Assembly: GCA_013388415.1 (NCBI GenBank)
Contig: JACADU010000087.1
Location: forward strand, 1-37,843
DNA length: 37,843 bases
DNA from: Bryobacteraceae bacterium
Lineage (GTDB): Bacteria; Acidobacteriota; Terriglobia; Bryobacterales; Bryobacteraceae
Reading direction: 5' to 3'
Made by a program: the position numbers and the translations under genes. Below the pieces are notes generated by a model. That model had not been told where the DNA came from, searched no databases, and was given only the letters and a program-made list of their open reading frames with translations. Shown here in pieces: positions 18,930-28,509 of this stretch (positions are counted from its first letter, which is position 1; each line of letters opens with the position of its first letter).

Positions 18930-20835
18930 TCAGCTCCATCCCGCGGCTCTCGCCAACGGCGATCGTTCCTTTCTGCTCGCCACCCTGGTCTTGATTCGGC
19001 CGGCAGGACTCTTCCCCCGCCCTGCGTCAGCGGCACTCCTGGACCGGTTCTTTCTGGTTCCGGCGGCCGGCGCCTCTCTCGCTGGCCGCTTCCCCGGGCT
19101 GGTCACCCGGTCCAGCGGCAGCTCGATCCAGATCGCCGTGCCAGGCCTGTCCTCGCCTATCTGGCCAAGGCCGATGTTTCCTCCGGAGCCCCGGCCAGCG
19201 TCCTCATTGGACTGCCTGCGCCGGCTCTTGACCACCAACATTCCCCCCAGTAGAGCAACCCTCTCCTTCAGACCGGAGAGGCCGAAGCAGTTGCTGCGGG
19301 AGAACGCTTCCTCCACGTCGAAGCCGACTCCGTCGTCCTCGACTCTAAGTCTCAGCCTTCCATCGGTGGTTTCTAGGGAAAGGTTTACAGCAGATGCAAG
19401 GGAATACTTGGCGATGTTGTTGAAGATCTCCTGCACCAGCCGGTAAACAATCTGCTCCACCTTCTTCGGAAGGTCGAGCCGCCGCGGCAGGTCGATGTGA
19501 ACCTCCGCGGAGTGGATTCCGCGGAACCTCCCCACCAACTGCCGCAACGCCGCCGCCAATCCCATCTGCTCGAGAATCGCCGGGCTCAACGCCGCGATCA
19601 GCCGCCGGATCTCGACAATGGTGTGCTCGGTCATCTCGCGCAAGGCCGAAAGGCGACCCCGGATCCCCGACTCGGCGGCGGGCAGTTCCTGCTCCAGCAT
19701 CTCCATCTGGAGCCTCACGCAAAGCAGACTCTGCCCCGCCTCGTCGTGCAACTCTCGGCTGATTCTGCGGCGTTCGGCTTCCTCGACCTCAACCATGTGT
19801 TCCGCCAGCCGGCGAACCTGCTCCTCCCTCTGGGCGAGATCATCCATCAATCGCGCCTTCTCGGCCGCCATCCAGCAGCGCTCGCCGGCGGCCATCAGCA
19901 TCTCCAATTCTCTGGGCAGCCAGTCGTATGGCTTCGGGAAGGCGAACTGCATGACCCCTCGCAGGTTCCCGTTGCCCTCCAGCGGCACGCTCCAGCAGGT
20001 CTTGTACTGCCCTGCCCACGCCGGGTCAAGAACCAGTTCGCTCGTCCCCTCGGAGATTTCAAACGATTGCGCTTTCAGTAGCTTCCGCCGCAGCCGGCCG
20101 CTGACCGCGATGCCGCCGCCCTCCCCAGGGACCGGCTTCCAGATGCGCGCATCTTCATCGTAAAGATAGATCCTGGAACTGCTGGCCATCGTGTAGACCT
20201 GCAAAATCTCCAGGAACCGCGGCAACATCTCTTCCAGAGTCCGCGACTCCACCTCCACGCGGAAAAGCTCGTAGAACGTCCGGCTTTCCGCTTCGCGCAC
20301 CTGATAGAACGCGTTGTTCAGCGAGAGCACCGCCAGGAAATGCAGTTGGCTTCGAACCCAGGCGAAGTTGGCAGCCATCTGGGCGTCCAGCGGCTCAGTC
20401 GCCTGTTCGACCAGCGAGTCGTATTCCCTGAGCGCCGCGATGACTTCGCTGGGGGTCGCTCCAAGCTTCGCCAGCCGCCGCCCGCGGTATTCCACCTGCT
20501 CGAGGAATGCCGCCACCGGCAATCCACGCGCCAGAATTCGGCTCGCCGCCCCGGGGGTGATCTCCCGCAACGACGCCCGCTGCGCGCTGTCGTATCCCTG
20601 CCGGCGCAGCGTTCGCTCGAAAGCCCTGTCCAGGCGCGAGATCTTGGGCCCAAGCGCCAGCGCCATGAGAGCCAGCAAATCCACCATTTGCCGGCTCAGG
20701 CCCGCAGCAGCTTCTGCCAGGACAGCGCTTGGCTGGAGTGCTCGCACGAGCCTCTTATCGGTCCTAAGGTGGGCTGACTTTAGCGCGTAGGGTGTTCGAT
20801 GGATACGAACTGTGCGAGGCAGCCGGCGAGCCATG
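18930..20835 (-). CDS. Sensor histidine kinase (GAF-like + HisKA_3 + HATPase), NarX/DegS class
   Basis: EEAERRRISRELHDEAGQSLLCVRLQMEML, VQEIFNNIAKYS, VEDDGVGFDVEEAFSRSNCFGLSGLKERVALLGG; start could also be 20873. Confidence 0.92.
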
Positions 20836-21078
20836 GGGTCGGACTTCTCCTCGCGGCTCCCCCGGGGCATCACCCCGCTCGAGTGAGCCGCCCCGACCCC
20901 GCTGGCTTATCTTCCAGCCTACCCCGCCGGCCCGGTAACTTCCAGACGCGAAAGTACTAAAACGGACCACAGCTTGTGCGTCGTTTCCTCATCCGCAGCG
21001 TCTATACTCAATAGTGGTTACTAATCTGGAGAACAAAACTACTTCCAGCAGCGTCTGTCTATCACAGGAGCAGTTTTT

Positions 21079-22500
21079 GTGAAGCGCAAGTGGAAATGGA
21101 TCCTCGGTGTGGTCTTTGTGGCCGTCGCCGGCGGCGGAACGCTCGCCGCGATCCGCATGAAAAATAACGGGATCGTCACAGTTCAGACGGGCAAAGCGGT
21201 CCGCCAGGATCTGACCAGCCTGGTGACAGCGTCAGGTGAAATCAAGCCCCTGAAATACATCAACATCGGGGCAAATGTGATGGGCCGCATCACTGACATT
21301 TATGTCAAGGAAGGCGACCGGGTGCATCGCAATCAGGTCCTCGCCAAGCTCGAAAGCGTACAGGCGGAAGCCGATGTGGCCGCCCAGAATGCAGCATTGA
21401 ACTCTGCTCTGGCCGAGGCTGCGGCCGCCGAAGCTGGTCTGAAGGCGATGGATGAGAACATGCGCACCGCCCAGGCGGCGGTGGACCGCGCCAAAGCCGA
21501 ACTCGAGCGCGCCCGGCTGGACTACGAGCGAGCCAGCCAACTCTGGAAAGAAAAGCTCGTCGCCAAGCAGGAGTTCGACAGCCGCAAGGCTCAGTACGAC
21601 TCTCTGGAAGCAGGCTTGCGCGAGGCGCAGGCCAGGATGAGCCAGATGAAGGCGCAGCGGGAACAGACCGCGGCGCAGTTGGCGGTCAGCCAGCGGCGGG
21701 TGGCCCAGGTTCGCGCGACGCTCAACCGGTTCTCCGACGTCCTGCAAAAGCACAACGCGGTCACCCCGATTGACGGCATCGTGACGAACCTGCCGGTCCG
21801 TGTCGGCGAAACCGTTGTGCCGGGCGTCCAGAACTCGTCCGCATCGTTGATCATGACCATCGCCGACATGAGCCTAATCACGGCGGAAGTCAAGGTGGAT
21901 GAGACAGATATCGTCAACGTGAAGCTCGGCCAGGCAGCCGATGTCACCATCGACGCAATCCCCGGCAAGACCTTCCGCGGCAAGGTGATGGAGATCGGCA
22001 ACACGGCCATCCTGCGCTCGACCGGCCTGGCGGCCAGCCAGAGCGCCGTCTCCAGCCAGGAAGCCAAAGATTTCAAAGTAGTTGTGGCGCTTGACAACCC
22101 GCCGGCCGAGATCAGGCCGGGCCTGTCGTGCACGGCAAAAGTGATCACTGCCACCCGCGCCAAGGCGCTTTCGATTCCGATCCAGGCTCTGACCGTGCGC
22201 CAGCGGGGCGACCTCGAGCCCGAGTCCAAGGCGGGTAACGTCCAGGCCGCCGCGAACGTCGATCCAGAAAAGCAGAAAAAAGCGAAGGAAGAGCTGCAAG
22301 GCGTTTTTGTCGTCAAGAACGGTGTGGCTCGTTTCCGGGAAGTAAAAACCGGAATCACCGGCGCCACCGACATCGAAGTGTTGGAAGGGCTGAACGAGGG
22401 TGAAGAAATCATCACGGGCAGCTACAAGGTGATCCGGACTTTGCGCAACGACGCCAAGGTAAAGGTAGACAACAAGGCCCCTGCCAAGGCAGAGTCGTAA
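21079..22500 (+). CDS. HlyD/MacA-like efflux periplasmic adaptor subunit
   Basis: N-terminal TM, lipoyl/barrel-sandwich VTASGEIKPLKYINIGANVMGRITDIYVKEGDRVHRNQVLAKL, coiled coil, IDGIVTNLPVRVGETV. Confidence 0.93.
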   Translation: MKRKWKWILGVVFVAVAGGGTLAAIRMKNNGIVTVQTGKAVRQDLTSLVTASGEIKPLKYINIGANVMGRITDIYVKEGDRVHRNQVLAKLESVQAEADVAAQNAALNSALAEAAAAEAGLKAMDENMRTAQAAVDRAKAELERARLDYERASQLWKEKLVAKQEFDSRKAQYDSLEAGLREAQARMSQMKAQREQTAAQLAVSQRRVAQVRATLNRFSDVLQKHNAVTPIDGIVTNLPVRVGETVVPGVQNSSASLIMTIADMSLITAEVKVDETDIVNVKLGQAADVTIDAIPGKTFRGKVMEIGNTAILRSTGLAASQSAVSSQEAKDFKVVVALDNPPAEIRPGLSCTAKVITATRAKALSIPIQALTVRQRGDLEPESKAGNVQAAANVDPEKQKKAKEELQGVFVVKNGVARFREVKTGITGATDIEVLEGLNEGEEIITGSYKVIRTLRNDAKVKVDNKAPAKAES

Positions 22501-22542
22501 GTAGCAGGATCATTCCGACCAGAGAGCCGAGGAAGCAGCACG

Positions 22543-23298
22543 ATGGCCACCGCCACCCTCCCCGACAAGGCCGCACGCGGCCAGGAACTGAAGCGCAACA
22601 ACATCGTCATCCGGACTTACGATCTGTGGAAGACCTACGTCATGGGCGACCAGGAGATCCACGCGGTGTCGGGTGTCGACATCGAGATCCGCCGCGGCGA
22701 GTATGTCGCCATCATGGGTCCTTCGGGTTCCGGAAAGTCGACGCTGATGAACCTGATCGGGTGCCTCGACACGCCGACCAAGGGTGAATACTTCATCAAC
22801 GGCAACCTGGTCAGCGACATGACCGACGACGAGCTCGCCCGCATCAGGAACAAAGAGATCGGCTTCGTCTTCCAGACCTTCAACCTGCTGCCGCGCGCGA
22901 CGGCGCTCCACAACGTCGAGCTGCCGCTGATCTATGCCGGAATCCCGGCCGAGGACCGCATCGAGCGGGCCAAACACGCGCTGCGCATCACGGACCTGGA
23001 AGCGCGCATGTATCACAAGCCGAACGAGCTCTCGGGCGGCCAGCGGCAGCGCGTCGCCATCGCCCGCGCTCTGGTGAACGACCCCTCAATTCTGCTCGCC
23101 GACGAGCCAACGGGCAACCTCGACTCCGCCACCAGCGTGGAGATCATGGGCCTGTTCGCCCGGCTTCACCAGCAGGGCAACACGATCATCCTGGTCACGC
23201 ACGAGCGCGACATCGCCGAATACGCCCACCGCATTGTGACGATCCGCGACGGCAAGGTCAATCGCGACGAGATCAACCCGCATCCCACCAAGCACTGA
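22543..23298 (+). CDS. ABC transporter ATP-binding protein (MacB/LolD-type)
   Basis: Walker [13 protein letters not shown], signature [15 protein letters not shown], Walker [14 protein letters not shown]-loop LVTHERD. Confidence 0.97.
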   Translation: MATATLPDKAARGQELKRNNIVIRTYDLWKTYVMGDQEIHAVSGVDIEIRRGEYVAIMGPSGSGKSTLMNLIGCLDTPTKGEYFINGNLVSDMTDDELARIRNKEIGFVFQTFNLLPRATALHNVELPLIYAGIPAEDRIERAKHALRITDLEARMYHKPNELSGGQRQRVAIARALVNDPSILLADEPTGNLDSATSVEIMGLFARLHQQGNTIILVTHERDIAEYAHRIVTIRDGKVNRDEINPHPTKH

Positions 23299-23303
23299 GC
23301 ATC

Positions 23304-23321
23304 CGTCCGCGCACGCGGACG
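23304..23321 (+). terminator. GC-rich hairpin just after the ABC ATPase stop, possible terminator
   Basis: CGTCCGC-gcac-GCGGACG 7-bp perfect stem 5 nt after the TGA; no strong U tract. Confidence 0.4.
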
Positions 23322-23372
23322 CGCTTCGCCCTCCCTCTCCGCCCGCATGGTGGTGAGCGCGCGGGACCCCGG

Positions 23373-23453
23373 CTAAAACGACCGTGTTGGGGTCGCAAAG
23401 ATCAGTGCGATCAGCGTGGCCAGAGCCACCGCCAAAAGAACACGAATCTTCAT
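23373..23453 (-). CDS. Possible 26-aa hydrophobic microprotein (tentative)
   Basis: ATG...TAG encoding MKIRVLLAVALATLIALIFATPTRSF in the intergenic gap; not in the supplied track because of its size. Confidence 0.25.
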   Translation of the reverse strand: MKIRVLLAVALATLIALIFATPTRSF

Positions 23454-23591
23454 GCTCTGAACCCTTCCAGCGTAGAAGCATTGCTCATTTCGGCGCCGGA
23501 GTCAACCGCCCGAATACCCCAAACTTTACGCAGTCTGGACGGTTGACGGCGGCCTTCCGGAATAGTACGTTGTAGCCGAAAGGATGGGGTC

Positions 23592-26500
23592 ATGAGAATG
23601 AGATCTCTTTGGCTGTTTGCTGCCGCGTTCCTGCTTTGCGCGGGGCCGGCGCGCTCTCAGAACGTGACCGGGGCGTTGACGGGCGCCGTGCAGGATGCCG
23701 CCGGCGCGGTGGCGCCCGGGGTCCGCGTCGTGATGACGAACCAGGCGACAGGCGTTTCGCAGTCCACGCAGACCAACGACGCGGGCATCTTCCTGTTCCC
23801 GAGCGTTCTCCCAGGCACCTACCGGCTCGAGATCACGATGAGCGGCTTCCGCCCCGTCGAGATCAGGGACGTGATGGTGACGGCGAACGACCGGCGCACC
23901 ATCGGAACAATCACGCTTCAGGTCGGCCAACTCCAGGAGAAGATCGAAGTCGTCGCCGAAATCACGCCCGTGGAAACCGCCTCCAGCGAGCGCACCGGCC
24001 TGATTACAGGCGACCAGATGCAGAACCTCGCCATCAAGGGCCGGGACTTTCTCGGCTTGATGTCGACGCTGCCCGGCGTCATCGACACCAACGTCGGCTC
24101 GCGCGAAGTGGTCATGACCGGAAACGTGCTCAACGGGCTGCATGTGAACGGCGGCCGGACAAACTCCATCATGTATGCGCTCGACGGCATCTCGGCCGTC
24201 GATACCGGCTCGAACTCGAGCGTGCACAACTCGCCGAACATGGACGCCATCGGCGAGGTGAAAGTGCTGACCTCCAACTACCAGGCTGAATACGGCCGCA
24301 ACAGCTCCGGAACCATCAACGTGATCATCAAGAGCGGCGGCCAGGACTTTCACGGCAGCGCCTATTGGTACTACCGCCATGAGACCCTGAACGCAAACAG
24401 TTTCTTCAACAACCGCACCGGCTCGCAGAAGCCCATCTACCGCTTTAACAGCGGCGGCTATTCGATAGGCGGGCCGGTCTACATCCCGGGCAAATTCAAT
24501 AAGAACAAGGACAAGCTCTTCTTCTTCTGGTCGCAGGAGTTCGTGCGGCGGCGGCTGTACCCGGGCATCCGGTTCGTGACGACGCCCACCGCGCTCCAGC
24601 GCAACGGCGATTTCTCGCAGACGTTCGATGTCAATGGGGCGCTGATCCCTATCAGGGACCCGCTCGCCGGAGCGAACTTCCCGGGGAATCTGGTGCCCAA
24701 GTCGAGAATCAATGCGCAAGGTCAGGCGATCCTGAACTTCTTCCCGCTGCCCAACTACACCGACCCCGATCCGAAGCTCGTCTACAGCCGTAACTACCGA
24801 TCGAACATCAGCGGCGAGAACCCGCGGCGCCAGGAAGTGTTCCGCATCGACTACAACGTGACGAACACGCTGCGCGCCTACTTTCGGGGCATCCGTGACA
24901 ACGACGACGAAGAATGGCCTTACGGCAGTTGGGTGTCAGGCAGCATCAACTACGACCTCACGAACACGTTGCGTCCTCAGCGGGGACGGGGCGGCGTCTT
25001 CAACCTGACGAAGGTCTTCGGTCCGTCCATGGTGAATGAGTTGACCCTCGGCGGCACGACGCGGGGGCAGACTTTCAACCCGGTCGAACCCGAAAAAGTC
25101 GCGCGGAGCCGGATGGGAAACATTGGGCAATGGTATCCCCAGTCGAACGAGTCAGGCGCCATCCCGAATGTCACGTTCGGAGGAGTGCCCAACTACATCA
25201 ACCCTTCGCTTGGGAATATCCCCTATACGAATGAGAATCCCGTCATCACGGTGTCCAACAACTTCAGCAAACTCTGGGGCGCGCACTCGCTGAAGATGGG
25301 GCTCTACTTTGAGCGGATGAGAAAAGACGAGGTCGGCAGTCCAAATACACGCGGCGCATTCGCATTCGACAGAAACGTCAACAATCCGCTCGACGCCAAC
25401 TACGCATTTGCCAATGCAATCCTGGGGAATTTCAACAGTTACTCCGAGGGGACCTTCAGGCCCTATTCACACTACCGGTATTCGCAGGTGGAGTGGTACT
25501 TACAGGACAGTTGGAAAGCCGCCCGGCGGCTGACGGTCGAAATCGGCGTGCGCTTCTACATCATCCCTTCGGCGCATGACGAGCGCTATGCGATCACGAC
25601 CTTCGATCCCGCGCTGTATGACTTGAAGCAGACAGCGCGGCTGATCATGCCGGGCAAGAATGCCGCCGGCAAGCGGGTGGGCGTGGATCCCGCGACGGGA
25701 ACGATCTATCCGCTTCCCTACATCGGCCTTTTCGTGCCCGGCTCGGGCAACTACGCGCCGGGCATGGTGGTCGGCGGAAAGGACGGATACAACCCGAAGC
25801 TGTTTGATCAGCCCACGGTGGCGGTCGGTCCGCGCATCGGTCTGGCATGGGACGTAACCGGCGACGGCAAGACGGCGCTGCGCACCGGCTTCGGCGTTTT
25901 CTACGACAGGCCGCAGGGCAACCTGTACTCGGGCACGAACGGCCAGCCGCCGGTCGCCTACACGCCAACCCTGTACTTCAGCTCGCTGGATACCTTCCTT
26001 CAGGCGCAAGGCGCCGTCGGACCGGCGGCAGTCAACGCGCCGCAAGTTGGACGCCAGCCGCTGCCGAAGTCGATGAACTTCAGTTTCGGCCTTCAAAGGC
26101 AGGTGGGCTGGGGAACGGTGGTCGACGCGTCCTACGTCGGCAGCCTGGGCCGGAGCCTGCTTTACTCGCTCAACATCAACGCCATCCCGATGTACTCACG
26201 CTTCGATCCGAAGAACATCGACTGGACGACGGGCAGCGCGCTCCAGGACAATTTCTTCCGGCCCTACTACGGACTCGGCAATATCAACGTGAGAGGGTTC
26301 GGCGCCTCGTCGAACTATCATTCGGCGCAGCTCGCCATCAACCGGCGCATGGCCCGCGGACTGCAATACGGCGTGTCTTACACCTTCTCGAAGGCCCTGG
26401 GCGTCGGCGAGGGGGATTTCAACGGCATGAGCCCGTATTTCCCGATGCGGCAGCGCAACTATGGCTTGCTTCCGTATGACCGGACCCACGTTTTCGTCGT

Positions 26501-27041
26501 GAACTACACTTGGGAATTGCCCGATCCCGGCAAGAAGTGGAACAACAAGGCGCTGTCCTACATCCTCGGCGACTGGCAGGTCTCCGGCATCACTTCTTTC
26601 ATCTCGGGCTCGCCCTTCACGCCCGGCTTCAGCACGTCGGACTCGGTCGACCTGACCGGGTCCAACGAAGGCGCCCGCATCACCGTGCTCGGCGACCCTC
26701 GTCTGGACAAGGGTCAACGCACCTTCGAGCGGAACTTCAAGACGGAAATGTTTGCCCGAACGGCCAAGATGGACTTCGGCAACGCCGGCATCGGGCTGCT
26801 CCGCGGACCAGGCACGAACAACTGGGACATCAGCGTCACCAAGCGGGTCCGCTTCACCGAAGACAGGTACTTCCAGTTCCGGACGGAGTTTTATAACGCC
26901 TGGAATCACACGCAGTTCTCCAGCATCGACACCGGCGCGCGGTTCGACCCCGCCGGCAAGCAGATCAACGCCAATTTCGGCGCTTACAACGGCGCGCGCG
27001 ATCCCCGCAGGATCCAGCTTTCGCTCCGCTTCATGTTCTGA
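23592..27041 (+). CDS. TonB-dependent receptor with N-terminal carboxypeptidase-regulatory-like domain (Oar-like, acidobacterial type)
   Basis: Signal peptide; GALTGAVQDAAGAVAPGVRVVMTNQATG..., plug-like segment, long beta-barrel, C-terminal aromatic end RIQLSLRFMF. Confidence 0.93.
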   Translation: MRMRSLWLFAAAFLLCAGPARSQNVTGALTGAVQDAAGAVAPGVRVVMTNQATGVSQSTQTNDAGIFLFPSVLPGTYRLEITMSGFRPVEIRDVMVTANDRRTIGTITLQVGQLQEKIEVVAEITPVETASSERTGLITGDQMQNLAIKGRDFLGLMSTLPGVIDTNVGSREVVMTGNVLNGLHVNGGRTNSIMYALDGISAVDTGSNSSVHNSPNMDAIGEVKVLTSNYQAEYGRNSSGTINVIIKSGGQDFHGSAYWYYRHETLNANSFFNNRTGSQKPIYRFNSGGYSIGGPVYIPGKFNKNKDKLFFFWSQEFVRRRLYPGIRFVTTPTALQRNGDFSQTFDVNGALIPIRDPLAGANFPGNLVPKSRINAQGQAILNFFPLPNYTDPDPKLVYSRNYRSNISGENPRRQEVFRIDYNVTNTLRAYFRGIRDNDDEEWPYGSWVSGSINYDLTNTLRPQRGRGGVFNLTKVFGPSMVNELTLGGTTRGQTFNPVEPEKVARSRMGNIGQWYPQSNESGAIPNVTFGGVPNYINPSLGNIPYTNENPVITVSNNFSKLWGAHSLKMGLYFERMRKDEVGSPNTRGAFAFDRNVNNPLDANYAFANAILGNFNSYSEGTFRPYSHYRYSQVEWYLQDSWKAARRLTVEIGVRFYIIPSAHDERYAITTFDPALYDLKQTARLIMPGKNAAGKRVGVDPATGTIYPLPYIGLFVPGSGNYAPGMVVGGKDGYNPKLFDQPTVAVGPRIGLAWDVTGDGKTALRTGFGVFYDRPQGNLYSGTNGQPPVAYTPTLYFSSLDTFLQAQGAVGPAAVNAPQVGRQPLPKSMNFSFGLQRQVGWGTVVDASYVGSLGRSLLYSLNINAIPMYSRFDPKNIDWTTGSALQDNFFRPYYGLGNINVRGFGASSNYHSAQLAINRRMARGLQYGVSYTFSKALGVGEGDFNGMSPYFPMRQRNYGLLPYDRTHVFVVNYTWELPDPGKKWNNKALSYILGDWQVSGITSFISGSPFTPGFSTSDSVDLTGSNEGARITVLGDPRLDKGQRTFERNFKTEMFARTAKMDFGNAGIGLLRGPGTNNWDISVTKRVRFTEDRYFQFRTEFYNAWNHTQFSSIDTGARFDPAGKQINANFGAYNGARDPRRIQLSLRFMF

Positions 27042-27114
27042 CCATTCGCCCGGTTCTGTCTGACGGCTGGAGGCGCAGGCCGGCGTAGAAACGAGTGTAC
27101 TATGCTGGTCACCG

Positions 27115-28509
27115 ATGAAGACACTCGTGTATTGCTTGTCCCTTTTGACGGCAAGCGGGTGGGGGCAACCACTCCCGAAGGATGAAGGCTACCGGGGCAT
27201 CTGGTACTACAACCAGCCCTCCAAGGACGAATTCAAGTACAAATACAGCGGCGGCTTCGCGACCTACCCCCAGCAGCATGCGCCCATCGCCATTTACTCG
27301 AAGGAGGCGAACAAGACGTTCTTCTGTTATGGAGGAACGGTCAAGGGCAGGCAGGAACTGCTGCACATGGTTTCCTATTACGACCACGCGGCCGGCAAGG
27401 TTCCTCGCCCCACAATTCTGCTGAATAAGCAGACCGAGGACGCCCACGACAACCCGACGATTTCGATCGACTCGGCCGGGCACATTTGGATCTTTTCCAG
27501 TTCGCACGGCACGGTGCGGCCCTCGTTCATCCACCGGAGCAGGAAACCTTATTCGGTGGACGAATTCGAACTCGTTTCGACGACCAACTTCTCCTACACT
27601 CAGCCGTGGTATTTCCCCGGCGGGGGCTTCCTGTTTCTTCACACCCGCTACAGGGGCACGACCGCGCGGGACACGCGCAGCGGAAGGGCGCTGTTCAGCT
27701 CGGCGAGCGCGGACGGCTTACAGTGGACGCCGCCCAGGGAAGTCGCCTTCATTCACCTGGGCAGCTACCAGATCAGTTGGCCGTGGAAGAACAAGCTCGG
27801 GACGGCGTTCGACGTGCACCCGCCCCCATTGGGACTGAACGAGCGGACGAACCTCTATTACATGGAAACCGCCGACCTCGGCAGAACGTGGAAAACCGCG
27901 GATGGCCGGAGCGTTGAACTGCCGTTGGCGGAGGAGACGAATGCGGCGCTCGTTCGGGATTACCATTCCGAGAAACTGCTGGTCTACCTGAAGGACCTGA
28001 ACTACGATGCCGAAGGGCGGCCGGTGATCGTCTACCTGACCAGCCGAGGCTACGAGCCGGGACCGAAGAACGGTCCGCGCATCCTGATGGTGGCCCGCTG
28101 GACGGGCAAGCAGTGGCGGTACTCGAAGATGGGCGAGACAGACCACAATTACGATCACGGTTCCCTCTATATCGAGGGCGCGCGATGGCGTTTCATCGGA
28201 CCCACCGGGGCGGGACCGCAGCCTTACGGAACGGGAGGCGAATTGGAAGAGTGGGTGAGTTCGGATAACGGCGCCACATGGAAGCGAACCCGGGCGCTGA
28301 CGGCGGGCAGCCGGTTCAATCACACCTATGTGCGCCGTCCGCTGAATGCGCATCCGGATTTCTATGCTCTCTGGGCCGACGGGGACGCCTTCGCCGAGTC
28401 CGAATCGAGGCTGTATTTCGCCAACCGCAAAGGCGAGGTCTTCCGCTTGCCAGCGGTGATGAAAGCGGACTACGAACGGCCGGAGAGGGTGCGGGCGAGA
28501 AAAGAGTAA
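27115..28509 (+). CDS. BNR_4-type beta-propeller protein (putative polysaccharide lyase/glycan-active)
   Basis: DEGYRGIWYYNQPSKDEFKYKYSGGFATYPQQHAPIAIYS; HDNPTISIDSAGHIWIFSSSHGTVRPSFIHRS, typical of BNR_4 proteins. Confidence 0.8.
   Translation: MKTLVYCLSLLTASGWGQPLPKDEGYRGIWYYNQPSKDEFKYKYSGGFATYPQQHAPIAIYSKEANKTFFCYGGTVKGRQELLHMVSYYDHAAGKVPRPTILLNKQTEDAHDNPTISIDSAGHIWIFSSSHGTVRPSFIHRSRKPYSVDEFELVSTTNFSYTQPWYFPGGGFLFLHTRYRGTTARDTRSGRALFSSASADGLQWTPPREVAFIHLGSYQISWPWKNKLGTAFDVHPPPLGLNERTNLYYMETADLGRTWKTADGRSVELPLAEETNAALVRDYHSEKLLVYLKDLNYDAEGRPVIVYLTSRGYEPGPKNGPRILMVARWTGKQWRYSKMGETDHNYDHGSLYIEGARWRFIGPTGAGPQPYGTGGELEEWVSSDNGATWKRTRALTAGSRFNHTYVRRPLNAHPDFYALWADGDAFAESESRLYFANRKGEVFRLPAVMKADYERPERVRARKE

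Noticed and set aside
23526-24719. 397-aa minus-strand ORF
   Set aside because: Antisense shadow of the TonB receptor N-terminus; His/Asp/Arg-rich composition without domain signal.
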